From contig NZ_BMMX01000027.1 of NCBI RefSeq assembly GCF_014646155.1, forward strand, positions 1-64,000: a stretch of DNA of 64,000 nucleotides, given 5' to 3'. This DNA is from Mangrovihabitans endophyticus. GTDB taxonomy: Bacteria; Actinomycetota; Actinomycetes; Mycobacteriales; Micromonosporaceae. The translations under genes and the position numbers were made by a program. Below the pieces are notes generated by a model. The model worked only from the letters and a program-made list of their open reading frames with translations, did no database searches and had not been told where the DNA came from. Positions 35,887 through 45,013 of this stretch are shown here, piece by piece; position 1 is the stretch's first letter, and every line of letters begins with the position of its first letter.

Positions 35887-37857
35887 GTGGCGCGAAATTC
35901 TTCGGTCATGCCCCGCTTCGCGGTGGTCGTCGGGGGTCTCGTGGCCGTCCCCGCGATCGCCGTCGCCCTGGGCGGGGCACTCGGGTGGCTGGTGGTGGCC
36001 CTGGGCGCCGCCGCGGTGGCAGGGCTGACCTGGTCCCTGCTGGTGGCGCCGCCGGCCCGGGAACTGAACGAGGTGGCCGCGCTGGCCGCGCGCTGCGCCG
36101 GGGGCGACCTCACGCCGACCGCGGTGCCCGCCGACGCGAGCCCGGCGCTGCAGGAGATCGCACGCGTGCGGGGAACGCTGACCGACCTGCTGGCCGAGAC
36201 GCACCGGATGTCGGCTGAGCACGAGCGCGGCGACATCGACGTGGTGATCGACGTGCGGCGGTTCGACGGTCAGTTCGCCACCATGGCCACGCAGATCAAC
36301 GATCTGGTGGGCGCGCACATCGCGGTGAAGAAGAAGGCGATGGCGGTGGTGAAGGCGTTCGGTGAGGGGAACTTCGACGCGCCGTTGGAGCAGTTGCCGG
36401 GTAAGAAGGCGTTCATCAACGACACCATCGAGCAGGTGCGGGGCAACCTGAAGGGCCTGATCGCGGAGATGAACCACATGTCGGTCGAGCACGAGCGCGG
36501 CGACATCGACGTGGTGATCGACACCCAGCGGTTCTCCGGGCAGTACGTGACCATGGCGGCCGGCATCAACGACATGGTGGCCGGGCACATCGCGGTGAAG
36601 AAGAAGGCGATGGCGGTGGTGAAGGCGTTCGGTGAGGGCGACTTCGACACGCCGTTGGAGCAGTTGCCGGGCAAGAAGGCGTTCATCAACGACACCATCG
36701 AGCAGGTGCGGGGCAACCTCAAGCGGCTCATCGCGGACACCACGCTGCTGAGCGAGGCCGCGGTGCAGGGCCGCCTGGACGTGCGCGCCGACGCCAGCCA
36801 GCACAGCGGTGGCTTCCAGAGCATCGTGACCGGCATCAACGCCACGCTCGACTCGGTGATCGGACCGTTCAACGAGATCAGCCGGATCCTGTCGGCGATG
36901 GAGAACGGCGACCTGACCCAGACCATCGACACCGCGTACCACGGTCAGGTCGAGCGGCTGCGCAAGGCGGTGAACAACACCGTGGCCACGCTGGCCCGCA
37001 CGGTGAGCGAGGTGACCAGCTCGGCCGACCAGCTCTCGAACGCGGCGAACCAGATCAGCGGCGCCTCACAGGCTCTCTCGCAGGCGGCGACGGAGCAGGC
37101 GTCGAGCGTGGAGACGACCAGCTCCAGCGTGGAGCAGATGGCGGCCAGCATCAACCAGAACACCGAGAGCGCGAAGATCACCGACGGCATCGCGTCGAAG
37201 GCCGCGGGCGCCGCGTCCGAGGGCGGGTCCGCGGTGGAGCAGACGGTCAAGGCGATGAAGGAGATCGCGGAGAAGATCGCGATCGTGGATGAGATCGCGT
37301 TCCAGACCAACATGCTGGCGTTGAACGCGACGATCGAGGCGGCGCGGGCCGGGGAGCACGGCAAGGGCTTCGCGGTGGTGGCGGCCGAGGTGGGCAAGCT
37401 GGCCGAGCGTAGTCAGGTGGCGGCGCAGGAGATCGGCGAGCTGGCCTCGGGCAGCGTGCAGACCGCCGAGCGGGCCGGTGCGTTGCTGGGCGAGATCGTG
37501 CCGGGCATCGAGAAGACCTCGGACCTGGTGCAGGAGATCGCGGCGGCGTCCAGCGAGCAGTCGCAGGGCGTGAACCAGGTCAACGTGGCGATGGGGCAGA
37601 TGAACAAGACCACCCAGCAGAACGCGTCCTCCAGCGAGGAGCTCGCCGCTACGGCCGAGGAGATGACCGGCCAGACGGCGCAGTTGCAGCAGATGATGCG
37701 GTTCTTCACGGTGGCGGGCCAGGCGCGGCGTACCGGCGGGGACATGTTCGACCTCTCCGACCTCAACGCCGGCATCGGGCAGCGTGCCACGTCCCAGGTC
37801 CTGTCGGGTCCGGCCGACCTCAGCGAGGTCGACGAGGGCAAGTTCGAGCGGTTCTGA
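35887..37857 (+). CDS. methyl-accepting chemotaxis protein with poly-HAMP array, paralogue
   Basis: The 656-aa chemoreceptor is a shorter paralogue of the preceding one. It has two adjacent N-terminal helices, three to four HAMP-like units and a signalling domain with the same tip, LALNATIEAARAGEHGKGFAVVAAE. It also ends in EGKFERF. The HAMP units are near copies of those in MCP 1, one fewer. GTG 35887 follows GAGGAAGG. The cheW gene follows after 10 bases, so this receptor is part of the che operon. Confidence 0.9.
   Translation: MARNSSVMPRFAVVVGGLVAVPAIAVALGGALGWLVVALGAAAVAGLTWSLLVAPPARELNEVAALAARCAGGDLTPTAVPADASPALQEIARVRGTLTDLLAETHRMSAEHERGDIDVVIDVRRFDGQFATMATQINDLVGAHIAVKKKAMAVVKAFGEGNFDAPLEQLPGKKAFINDTIEQVRGNLKGLIAEMNHMSVEHERGDIDVVIDTQRFSGQYVTMAAGINDMVAGHIAVKKKAMAVVKAFGEGDFDTPLEQLPGKKAFINDTIEQVRGNLKRLIADTTLLSEAAVQGRLDVRADASQHSGGFQSIVTGINATLDSVIGPFNEISRILSAMENGDLTQTIDTAYHGQVERLRKAVNNTVATLARTVSEVTSSADQLSNAANQISGASQALSQAATEQASSVETTSSSVEQMAASINQNTESAKITDGIASKAAGAASEGGSAVEQTVKAMKEIAEKIAIVDEIAFQTNMLALNATIEAARAGEHGKGFAVVAAEVGKLAERSQVAAQEIGELASGSVQTAERAGALLGEIVPGIEKTSDLVQEIAAASSEQSQGVNQVNVAMGQMNKTTQQNASSSEELAATAEEMTGQTAQLQQMMRFFTVAGQARRTGGDMFDLSDLNAGIGQRATSQVLSGPADLSEVDEGKFERF
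36991..37713 (+). repeat. signalling-domain duplication, copy 2
   Basis: Colinear partner of 34823-35545 at a constant offset of 2168 bases. Differences cluster in two short stretches; the rest, including synonymous positions, is mostly identical. Confidence 0.85.
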
Positions 37858-37867
37858 GGGGATCACG

Positions 37868-38431
37868 ATGACCAACTCCACCGACCTCGCCCCCGGCACG
37901 GCGGCCGGCCGGGCCACCGGGCGCGGCGGGCGCTACCTCACCTTCGTCATCGGCGGCCAGGTGTTCGCGCTCGGCATCCTCGACATCACCGAGATCCTGG
38001 CGTTCCGCACGTTGACCGCGGTGCCGATGATGCCCGCGTTCTTGCGCGGCGTGATCAACCTGCGCGGCCGGGTCGTCCCGGTCGTCGACATGGCCACCCG
38101 CTTCGGCATGAACACCACCGAGATCTCCCGGCGGACCAGCATCATCATCGTCGAGGCGGCCGGCCGCCTCGACGACGGCTCGGAGACCGCCCTGCACCAG
38201 GACATCGGCATCATGGTGGACGCGGTCAACGAGGTGATCCACCTCGACGACGCCGACATCGAACCGCCGCCGCACTTCGGCGCGGGCATCCGCGCCGACT
38301 TCATCAGCGGGATGGCGAAGTACCGCGGCGACTTCACCATCATCCTGGACATCGACCGGGTGCTGTCGCTGGACGAGCTGATGGCGCTCGGGCAGGCGGC
38401 CGCGGGCGCCGCTGACGGCGGTGCGGAATGA
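37868..38431 (+). CDS. cheW: chemotaxis coupling protein CheW
   Basis: The 187-aa CheW protein links receptors to CheA. Family features: YLTFVIGGQVFALGILDITEILAF, then VPMMPAFLRGVINLRGRVVPVVDMATRFGM and IGIMVDAVNEVIHL. ATG 37868 follows a weak GGGGATC. Its ten N-terminal residues are a non-conserved Thr/Ala tail. The cheR gene overlaps the stop. Confidence 0.93.
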   Translation: MTNSTDLAPGTAAGRATGRGGRYLTFVIGGQVFALGILDITEILAFRTLTAVPMMPAFLRGVINLRGRVVPVVDMATRFGMNTTEISRRTSIIIVEAAGRLDDGSETALHQDIGIMVDAVNEVIHLDDADIEPPPHFGAGIRADFISGMAKYRGDFTIILDIDRVLSLDELMALGQAAAGAADGGAE

Positions 38432-39345
38432 CGCACGCCACCGGCGTGGCGCCGCCGGGCGGGGTCCCGGCGCCCCGCGGGGTTCCGGCGCCGATCAGCG
38501 TCGCCGACATCGTGGCCGGGCAGGAGATCCTGCCGCTCACCGCGAAGGAGTTCGCCTGGATCGGGACGTTCATGCACCGGCACACCGGCGTGCAGCTCAA
38601 GGCGGGCAAGGAGTTCCTCGTCATGGGCCGGCTGACCCAGCGGCTGCGGCATTACGGGCTACGCGACTTCGGCTCCTACATCGAGTTGCTGGGGGACCCG
38701 GGGCACGAGGTCGAGGTGCAGACCGCGATCAACCTGCTGACCACCAACGAGACGTACTTCTTCCGGGAGCCGAAGCATTTCGCGTTCCTGCGCGAGGCGG
38801 TCGACGCGTTCCGCGCCGACCCGGCGAACCGGGGACGGGTGTTCCGGTTGTGGAGCGCGGCCAGTTCCACCGGCGAGGAGGCTTACACCGCGGCGATGGT
38901 GCTGGCGGAGGCGATGCCGTCCGGTCAGTGGGAGATCGTCGGCACCGACGTGTCGACGCGGGTGCTGAACGTGGCACGGCGGGGGCTCTATTCGCTGGCC
39001 GCGGCGGAGAAGATCCCGCAGCCGATGCTGAGCCGGCACTGCCTGCGCGGCACCGGAGAGTTCGAGGGGCAACTGCTGATCGACGGCAAGTTGCGCTCGA
39101 AGGTGTCGTTCCGGCCGGGGAACCTGCTGGAGAGCTTCGCGGACCGGGAACCACAGGACATCGTCTTCCTCCGCAATGTCATGATTTATTATGATAATCA
39201 GACCAAGCAGGACCTGATCGCGCGGATCGAGCAGGTTCTTCGCCCGGGCGGACATCTCCTGATCGGGCACTCCGAGACGTTGCACGGCATCGGCACCGAT
39301 CTGCGCATGGTGCAGCCGGCGGTCTACCGGCGGGAGGCGGGTTGA
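38428..39345 (+). CDS. cheR: chemotaxis protein methyltransferase CheR
   Basis: The 305-aa S-adenosylmethionine-dependent methyltransferase methylates receptor glutamates. Elements: N-terminal helical domain with the TGVQLKAGKEFLVMGRLTQRLR helix, TTNETYFFREPKHFAFL, the AdoMet site RLWSAASSTGEEAYTAAM, and EIVGTDVSTRVL and DIVFLRNVMIYYDNQTKQ. The ATG overlaps the cheW stop. A GVP/PAP-rich N-terminal tail is extra. Confidence 0.95.
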   Translation: MTHATGVAPPGGVPAPRGVPAPISVADIVAGQEILPLTAKEFAWIGTFMHRHTGVQLKAGKEFLVMGRLTQRLRHYGLRDFGSYIELLGDPGHEVEVQTAINLLTTNETYFFREPKHFAFLREAVDAFRADPANRGRVFRLWSAASSTGEEAYTAAMVLAEAMPSGQWEIVGTDVSTRVLNVARRGLYSLAAAEKIPQPMLSRHCLRGTGEFEGQLLIDGKLRSKVSFRPGNLLESFADREPQDIVFLRNVMIYYDNQTKQDLIARIEQVLRPGGHLLIGHSETLHGIGTDLRMVQPAVYRREAG

Positions 39346-39346
39346 G

Positions 39347-39829
39347 ATGACGACGCCGACCGTGCCGGAAACGGTTCTCGCCCCCGGGGGATTTCACTTC
39401 GGCGGCGCCGGCGAGCGCATCCGCACGCTGCTCGGATCGTGTGTGGCGGTGACCGTCTGGCATCCCGGCCGGCGCATCGGAGGCATGTGCCACTACATCG
39501 TCCCGGGGGAGCCGGGCCGTGACGACCACGACCCGCGGTACGCGCACGGCGCGATGGCGCTGTTCCTCGCCCGCATGCGCGAGGCCGGCACCGCACCGAC
39601 CGAGTACCGGGCGAAGGTCTTCGGCGGTGGGGTGCAGTTCGAGGGCGTCCCGCTGGCGATCAACGTGGCGGCGCTCAACGTCGAGGCCGGGCTGCGGCTG
39701 CTGGAGCGCAGCGGCATCCCGGTGAGCGCCCGGCAGGTCGGCGGCCGGGGTCCGCGTGAGGTGATCTTCGACGTGGGCGCCGGGGACGTATGGGTCCGGC
39801 ACGAGAACGTGGGAGAGGCGGACCGGTGA
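39347..39829 (+). CDS. cheD: chemoreceptor glutamine deamidase CheD
   Basis: The 160-aa CheD protein deamidates receptor glutamines. The catalytic Cys is in IRTLLGSCVAVTVWHPGRRIGGMCHYIVP, which also carries the essential His. KVFGGGVQFEG supplies the Thr-less variant of the conserved KxFGG patch. It is one base after the cheR stop and overlaps cheB. B. subtilis-type chemotaxis also uses CheD. Confidence 0.93.
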   Translation: MTTPTVPETVLAPGGFHFGGAGERIRTLLGSCVAVTVWHPGRRIGGMCHYIVPGEPGRDDHDPRYAHGAMALFLARMREAGTAPTEYRAKVFGGGVQFEGVPLAINVAALNVEAGLRLLERSGIPVSARQVGGRGPREVIFDVGAGDVWVRHENVGEADR

Positions 39830-40908
39830 CCGCGGGACAGATCAACACGCTGATCGTGGACGACTCGGCGGTGGTGCGCCAGGTGCTGACCGCGATGCTG
39901 CAACGCGACGCCCGGATCAACGTCATCGGCGCCGCCGCGGACCCCATCTTCGCGATGGAGCGGATGAACCAGCAGTGGCCGGACGTCGTCGTGCTGGACG
40001 TGGAGATGCCCCGGATGGACGGCATCACCTTCCTGAAGAAGATCATGGCGGTGCGGCCCACGCCCGTGGTGCTCTGCTCCTCGCTGACCGAGGCGGGCGC
40101 GGAGATGGCCGTACGCGGCATGAACGCCGGCGCGGTCTCCTTCGTGACCAAGCCGAAGAACGGGTTGAAGAACTTCCTGGAGGGCGAGGCGTCCTCGATC
40201 GCCGCGGCGGTGCGGGAAGCGGCAAGCGCCAACATGCGCCGGCACGGTGCGGTCACCAGTTCCCTGCATGAGAGCGCGCGCCTGGCACCGCCGCGGGACA
40301 CCGGAACCGGCGTCGCCGAGGCGATGGCGGTCACCACCGAACATCTCGTGGCGATCGGCACGTCGACCGGCGGCACCCAGGCGCTGGAGGTGGTGCTCAC
40401 CGCGCTGCCCCGGGTCAGCCCCGGCATCGTGGTGGTGCAGCACATGCCGGAGAAGTTCACCGCCGCGTTCGCGCAGCGGCTGAACGGGCTGAGTCAGATC
40501 GAGGTGCGCGAGGCGGCCGACGGCGACCGCGTGATGCCCGGCCTGGTGCTGATCGCACCCGGGGGCAAACACACCTCCCTGGTCCGGCACGGCGCGCAGT
40601 ACCGGGTGCAGGTCAAGCCCGGTCCGCCGGTGAACCGCCACTGTCCCTCGGTGGACGTGCTGTTCCGCTCGGTGGCCAAGTCGGCGGGCGCCAACGCGCT
40701 CGGCGTGATCATGACGGGCATGGGCGACGACGGCGCCCGCGGCCTGCACGAGATGCGCCAGGCGGGCGCCCGCACCATCGGTCAGGACGAGCGCACCTGC
40801 GTCGTCTACGGCATGCCGAAGGTGGCCGCCGACATGGGCGCGGTCGAGCGTGAGGTCCCGCTGGCCTCGATCGCCGGACTCATCCACGACTACGGCGCGA
40901 CCCGGTGA
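39826..40908 (+). CDS. cheB: chemotaxis response regulator methylesterase CheB
   Basis: The 360-aa protein has an N-terminal receiver domain, with phosphoacceptor Asp58 in VVVLDVEMPRMDG, and a C-terminal methylesterase domain. Its triad is Ser in AIGTSTGGTQALE, His in VVQHMPEKFT and Asp in MTGMGDDGARGL. GTG 39826 overlaps the cheD stop. With CheR and CheD it provides receptor adaptation. Confidence 0.95.
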   Translation: MTAGQINTLIVDDSAVVRQVLTAMLQRDARINVIGAAADPIFAMERMNQQWPDVVVLDVEMPRMDGITFLKKIMAVRPTPVVLCSSLTEAGAEMAVRGMNAGAVSFVTKPKNGLKNFLEGEASSIAAAVREAASANMRRHGAVTSSLHESARLAPPRDTGTGVAEAMAVTTEHLVAIGTSTGGTQALEVVLTALPRVSPGIVVVQHMPEKFTAAFAQRLNGLSQIEVREAADGDRVMPGLVLIAPGGKHTSLVRHGAQYRVQVKPGPPVNRHCPSVDVLFRSVAKSAGANALGVIMTGMGDDGARGLHEMRQAGARTIGQDERTCVVYGMPKVAADMGAVEREVPLASIAGLIHDYGATR

Positions 40909-40936
40909 CCCGCAGCACCGAATCGAGAGGAGCACG

Positions 40937-41974
40937 ATGAGCGCGGTATGGGTGGTGAGCGCGCTGCTGCTCGGCGCGGCCGTCGGCTTCCTGCTGGGCC
41001 GCCGTCGGCCGGCGACGCACCCCGAGACGGCCGACGCGTCCGGCGCGGACCCGTTCGTGGTCAGCGTCGGCAAACTCGGCAGTGAGGTGGGCCCGGTGTG
41101 GTCAGCGCACGTCGAGTCGTCCCGCTCCCAGATGGAGGAGGCGATCGGGTCGCTGATCGCCCGGTTCGCCGGCATCGTGCAACTGCTCGACCAGGCGCTC
41201 ACGTCGTCCCGCGCGGGCGGCGGCAAGGGCGAGATGGACGTGTTCCTGACCAGCCGCAACCGGCTGGGCGAAGTGGTGGAGTCGCTGGAACAGTCGCTGG
41301 CCAAGCGCCGGCAGGCCGTCCAGGAGATGCGTGACCTGCTGGGGCGCAACGAGGAACTGCACGCGATGACCGAAGAGGTCAGCCGCATCGCCGCGCAGAC
41401 GCACCTGCTGGCGCTCAACGCGGGCATCGAGGCGGCCCGGGTCGGCGAGGCGGGACGGGCCTTCAACGTGGTGGCCTCGGAGATCCGCCAGCTTGCCGAG
41501 TCGTCCGGCAGCACCAGCGAGCGCATCGGGCAGAAGGCGTCCGAGGTGGGCGACGCGATCAGCGCCGTCTGCACCGCGGCCGAGCAGGACGCCGAGGCGG
41601 AGATCGCCGCGGTGGCCGACGCCAACGGCAAGGTGTCGCAGGTGCTGGACGAACTGCGGGCGCTGGTGGACCGGATCACCGGCTCGTCGGCCGAGCTCGG
41701 CGGCGCCGCCGAAGGCATCAAGTCGCAGATCGAGGAGTCGCTGGTCCAGTTTCAGTTCCAGGACCGGCTTTCCCAGACGCTGGAACACCTGCGGGACTCC
41801 ATCGACCGTACGTCCCAGGAACTGTCGCAGACGCCCGGCGGCGTCCCCCGTCCGGTGGACACCACACGCATCCTCCACGAGCTCACCTCCAGCTACACGA
41901 TGGTCGAGGAGCAGGCGACCCATCGTTCCGGCGCGCCGGTCAGCGTCGCATCGTCAGACATCACCTTCTTCTAG
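40937..41974 (+). CDS. short MCP-like signalling protein
   Basis: The 345-aa protein has one N-terminal membrane helix (VWVVSALLLGAAVGFLLG) and a coiled-coil body. The MCP tip-like motif is EVSRIAAQTHLLALNAGIEAARVGEAGRAFNVVASEIRQLAESS, with Thr-His replacing the usual Thr-Asn/Asn. It has no HAMP or sensory domain. The C-terminal FQFQDRLSQTLEHLRDSI recalls the phosphatase helix of CheZ-like proteins, an intriguing but unproven similarity. ATG 40937 follows GAGAGGAGC. Confidence 0.8.
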   Translation: MSAVWVVSALLLGAAVGFLLGRRRPATHPETADASGADPFVVSVGKLGSEVGPVWSAHVESSRSQMEEAIGSLIARFAGIVQLLDQALTSSRAGGGKGEMDVFLTSRNRLGEVVESLEQSLAKRRQAVQEMRDLLGRNEELHAMTEEVSRIAAQTHLLALNAGIEAARVGEAGRAFNVVASEIRQLAESSGSTSERIGQKASEVGDAISAVCTAAEQDAEAEIAAVADANGKVSQVLDELRALVDRITGSSAELGGAAEGIKSQIEESLVQFQFQDRLSQTLEHLRDSIDRTSQELSQTPGGVPRPVDTTRILHELTSSYTMVEEQATHRSGAPVSVASSDITFF

Positions 41975-41983
41975 GCGGGACAG

Positions 41984-42352
41984 ATGGCCAAGACAATTCT
42001 CGTGGTGGACGACTCGGCGTCGGTGCGTCAGGTGGTCGGCATCGCCCTGCGCGGGGCCGGCTATGAGGTGGCCGAGGCGGTGGACGGCGCGGACGCGCTG
42101 CGCAAGCTCGACGGCCGCAAACTGCACCTGATCATCTCGGACGTGAACATGCCGAACATGGACGGGATCACCTTCGTCAAGGAGGCGAAGAAGCTCCCGG
42201 CCTACAAGTTCACCCCCATCATCATGCTCACCACCGAGTCGCAGGAGTCCAAGAAGGCCGAGGGGCAGGCGGCCGGGGCCAAGGCGTGGGTGGTCAAACC
42301 GTTCCAGCCTCCGCAGATGCTCGCGGCGGTGTCCAAACTCATCATGCCGTGA
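41984..42352 (+). CDS. cheY: chemotaxis response regulator CheY
   Basis: The 122-aa single receiver domain has acidic pocket Asp9-Asp10 (VVDDSASVR), phosphoacceptor Asp53 in IISDVNMPNMDG, the Thr in IIMLTTESQ and the Lys in WVVKPFQP. It is the diffusible output to the flagellar switch. It lies nine bases after the MCP-like gene. Confidence 0.95.
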   Translation: MAKTILVVDDSASVRQVVGIALRGAGYEVAEAVDGADALRKLDGRKLHLIISDVNMPNMDGITFVKEAKKLPAYKFTPIIMLTTESQESKKAEGQAAGAKAWVVKPFQPPQMLAAVSKLIMP

Positions 42353-42366
42353 CCGGGGGGCCTGAG

Positions 42367-42660
42367 ATGGGACTGTCATACGCCGGGGACCTGACCGTGC
42401 AGACCGTGGCGGAACGCCTGCCGGAGCTGCTGGCGGAACTGCCCGAGGACGGCGAACTGGAACTCGACCTCTCCGCCATCGACGAGGTGGACACCGCGGG
42501 GCTGCAACTGCTGCTGGTGATCAAGCGGGAGGCCACCGCCCGGGGCTGCCCGCTGCGGTTGACCGCCGTCGGCGACTCGCTGGCGCGGCTGCTCGCGCTG
42601 ACCCGGCTGGACATGCGGCTGGATCCCGCCCGGGACACCGCGGAAGGGGAGACCGCATGA
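42367..42660 (+). CDS. STAS-domain protein (anti-sigma-factor-antagonist-like)
   Basis: The 97-aa STAS domain has the core ELDLSAIDEVDTAGLQLLLVIKREATARGCPLRLTAVGDSLARLLALTRLD. The Ser/Thr phosphosite position is Thr in VDTAGLQ. STAS proteins inside che operons occur in several phyla, but their role is not established. ATG 42367 is used, and the stop overlaps cheA. Confidence 0.85.
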   Translation: MGLSYAGDLTVQTVAERLPELLAELPEDGELELDLSAIDEVDTAGLQLLLVIKREATARGCPLRLTAVGDSLARLLALTRLDMRLDPARDTAEGETA

Positions 42661-44846
42661 CCTTCGAATCCGAAATGCTCGCCGCCCGGCAGACCTTCGT
42701 GGTGGAATGCCGCGACCTGCTGGACGAGATGGAGCACCTGCTGCTGGGCATCGAGGACACCGACGACCCGCAGGAGAACGTGAACGCCCTGTTCCGGGCG
42801 GCGCACACGGTGAAGGGATCGGCGGGACTGTTCGGTCTCGACCACATCGTGCGGTTCGCGCACGTCGTGGAGGCGGTGCTGGAGCGCCTGCGCTCCGGGG
42901 AGATCGAGGTCAGCACCGAGCTGATCGGGGTGCTGCTGCCGTGCCGGGACCACCTGGCCGACCTGGTCTACGGCGCGGAAGTCACCGAACACGCCACCGA
43001 CGAGCAGGAAGCCACCACGGACGCGCTGCTGGCCCGCCTCGCGCCGTTCGTGGACGAGAACGGGGGAGCGGGATCCGGCGCGAACGCCGCCGAGGCGGCG
43101 GCCGACGGGGCCGCGTCCGGCGAGCGGGACGTGCACCTGAGCCTGCGCTTCGGCGCGGACACCCTGCGCGACGGCATGGACCCGCTGTCGTTCGTCAACT
43201 ATCTGGCCACCCTCGGCACCGTGCAACGCGTACGGGTGATCGACGACCTGCTGCCGGAGGCGGACGCGGTCGATCCGGAACGGTGCTATCTCGCCTTCCA
43301 GGTGCAGGTGCGCACCGCGGAGCCGATCGAACGCGTCGAGGAGGTCTTCGAGTTCGTCGCCGACGACGGCGACATCCGGGTGCTGAACCCGGGCACCCCG
43401 GCGGGTGCCTGGCAGGACCTCATCGACTCGTTCGGCGACGCCGGCCCGGCCGTCGCCGAGATCCTGCGCGAGTTCGGCGCGTTCGACGACGCGGCCGTGC
43501 TCGACGCGGCCACCGCCATCGCGGACGCGGTGAGCGGGGTGCCGGAGCCGGCCACGCCCGCGGCGCCGGCGTCGAAGGCGGCGAGCACCACGGCGGATGC
43601 CGCTCGCCCGGCCCCGAGCGGCCAGGGTGACAAGGCCGCGAGCGGCCAGGGTGACAAGGCCGCCCGCGACGGCCGCAACATCCGGGTCGACGCGAGCCGG
43701 CTGGATCGGCTCATCGACCTGGTCGGCGAGCTGGTGGTGGCGGGTGCGGCGGCCAGCGTACGCGCCGAGCGGACCCGCGACGGCAGCCTGCTGGAAGCCG
43801 TCGACGACATGATGCGCCTGGTCGAGGAGGTTCGCGACAGCGCCATGCAGTTGCGCATGGTGCCCATCGGGACCACCTTCGCCCGGTTCCAGCGGGTGGT
43901 GCGTGACGTCAGCACCAGCCTCGGCAAGGACATCTCCCTGGTCATCACGGGCGGTGAGACCGAGGTGGACAAGGCGCTCGTGGAGCGCATCGGCGACCCG
44001 CTGACGCACCTGGTGCGCAACGCGGTCGACCACGGCATCGAGTCGCAGGAGCAGCGGCTGGCTGCCGGTAAGCCGGCTCGCGGCACGCTGCGCCTGAACG
44101 CGTACCACGAGTCCGGCAGCATCGTGATCGAGGTCTCCGACGACGGCGGCGGCATCGACCGGGACAGGGTCTTCGCCAAGGCGGTGGAACGCGGCCTGGT
44201 GGACGAATCGGCGTCGCTCACCGACTCGGAGGTCTACGACCTCATCTTCGAGCCGGGGTTTTCCACCGCGCCGCAGGTCACCGACCTGTCCGGGCGTGGC
44301 GTCGGCATGGACGTGGTCAAGCGCAACGTGAAGGCGCTGCGCGGGACGATCGAGGTGGACAGCCGCCGCGGCGAGGGCTCGACCCTGCGGATCCGGCTGC
44401 CGCTGACCCTGGCGATCATCGACGGTTTCCTGGTCGGCGTCCACGGTTCCTCGTTCGTGATCCCGCTGGAGCAGGTGGTGGAATGCGTGGAGCTGCCCTC
44501 CGGCGTACCCGACCGCAACTGCATGGATCTGCGCGGCGAGGTGCTGCCGTTCGTCCGGCTGGGGTCGGCGTTCGCGCTCGGCGGCGACAAGCCCAAGCGG
44601 GAGAACGTCGTGGTGGTGGAGAGCGCCGGCACCAAGATCGGACTGGTGGTGGACAGCCTGATGGGCGAGTTCCAGACGGTGATCAAGCCGCTGGGTCCGC
44701 TCTTCGAACACGTACGCGGGGTGGGCGGATCGACGATCCTGGGCACCGGCGACGTGGCGCTGATCATCGACGTGCCGGGCCTGGTACACCGCTTCGGCGA
44801 CCGGGAGCGCGCACGGCAGTTCGAGGCGGTGGCGGCACACGCCTGA
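42657..44846 (+). CDS. cheA: chemotaxis histidine kinase CheA
   Basis: The 729-aa kinase has the P1 phosphotransfer domain with His50 (RAAHTVKGSAGLFG), a P2-like section about residues 155-260, and a low-complexity Ala/Pro linker to 340. The P3 dimerisation domain is at LDRLIDLVGELVV, and the P4 ATPase domain has HLVRNAVDHGIE, VSDDGGGIDRD and LSGRGVGMDVVKRNV. The P5 CheW-like domain is at DGFLVGVHGSSFVIPLEQVVECVEL. A 24-bp tandem duplication lies in the P2-P3 linker. It phosphorylates CheY and CheB. Confidence 0.96.
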   Translation: MTFESEMLAARQTFVVECRDLLDEMEHLLLGIEDTDDPQENVNALFRAAHTVKGSAGLFGLDHIVRFAHVVEAVLERLRSGEIEVSTELIGVLLPCRDHLADLVYGAEVTEHATDEQEATTDALLARLAPFVDENGGAGSGANAAEAAADGAASGERDVHLSLRFGADTLRDGMDPLSFVNYLATLGTVQRVRVIDDLLPEADAVDPERCYLAFQVQVRTAEPIERVEEVFEFVADDGDIRVLNPGTPAGAWQDLIDSFGDAGPAVAEILREFGAFDDAAVLDAATAIADAVSGVPEPATPAAPASKAASTTADAARPAPSGQGDKAASGQGDKAARDGRNIRVDASRLDRLIDLVGELVVAGAAASVRAERTRDGSLLEAVDDMMRLVEEVRDSAMQLRMVPIGTTFARFQRVVRDVSTSLGKDISLVITGGETEVDKALVERIGDPLTHLVRNAVDHGIESQEQRLAAGKPARGTLRLNAYHESGSIVIEVSDDGGGIDRDRVFAKAVERGLVDESASLTDSEVYDLIFEPGFSTAPQVTDLSGRGVGMDVVKRNVKALRGTIEVDSRRGEGSTLRIRLPLTLAIIDGFLVGVHGSSFVIPLEQVVECVELPSGVPDRNCMDLRGEVLPFVRLGSAFALGGDKPKRENVVVVESAGTKIGLVVDSLMGEFQTVIKPLGPLFEHVRGVGGSTILGTGDVALIIDVPGLVHRFGDRERARQFEAVAAHA
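43616..43663 (+). repeat. 24-bp tandem repeat in cheA linker
   Basis: Two identical 24-bp units (43616-43639, 43640-43663) encode SGQGDKAA twice in the linker before P3. The frame is kept, so it is a neutral length change of a flexible linker. Confidence 0.85.
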
Positions 44847-44879
44847 CCAACGGCGCGGCACGCGGGGCCGGCCGCGCGT

Positions 44880-44949
44880 CGATCTTGAACTTTGCGTGCG
44901 GACAAAAGCCCTCTAAAGCCGCCTATCGGTCCCACTTTCTCCAAGATCG
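44880..44949. repeat. about 70-bp inverted-repeat element, copy 1
   Basis: The element begins CGATCTTGAACTTT and ends ACTTTCTCCAAGATCG, so its ends are inverted repeats. Its centre on the minus strand reads CTTTAGAGGGCTTTTGTCCG. Copies of the same length and ends lie at 62423-62492 and 62509-62577. It stands just after cheA and may also act as a terminator. Confidence 0.7.
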
Positions 44950-45013
44950 GCCGACCGGGCGGATCGCGGTCGGACAGGTCGGTTGCGCCGTGTCCGGGTG
45001 CGGTGTGGGTGGC

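Noticed and set aside
42342..44861. 839-codon minus-strand frame opposite cheA
   Set aside because: Low-complexity His/Arg/Gln translation of the antisense strand, with no recognisable domain.
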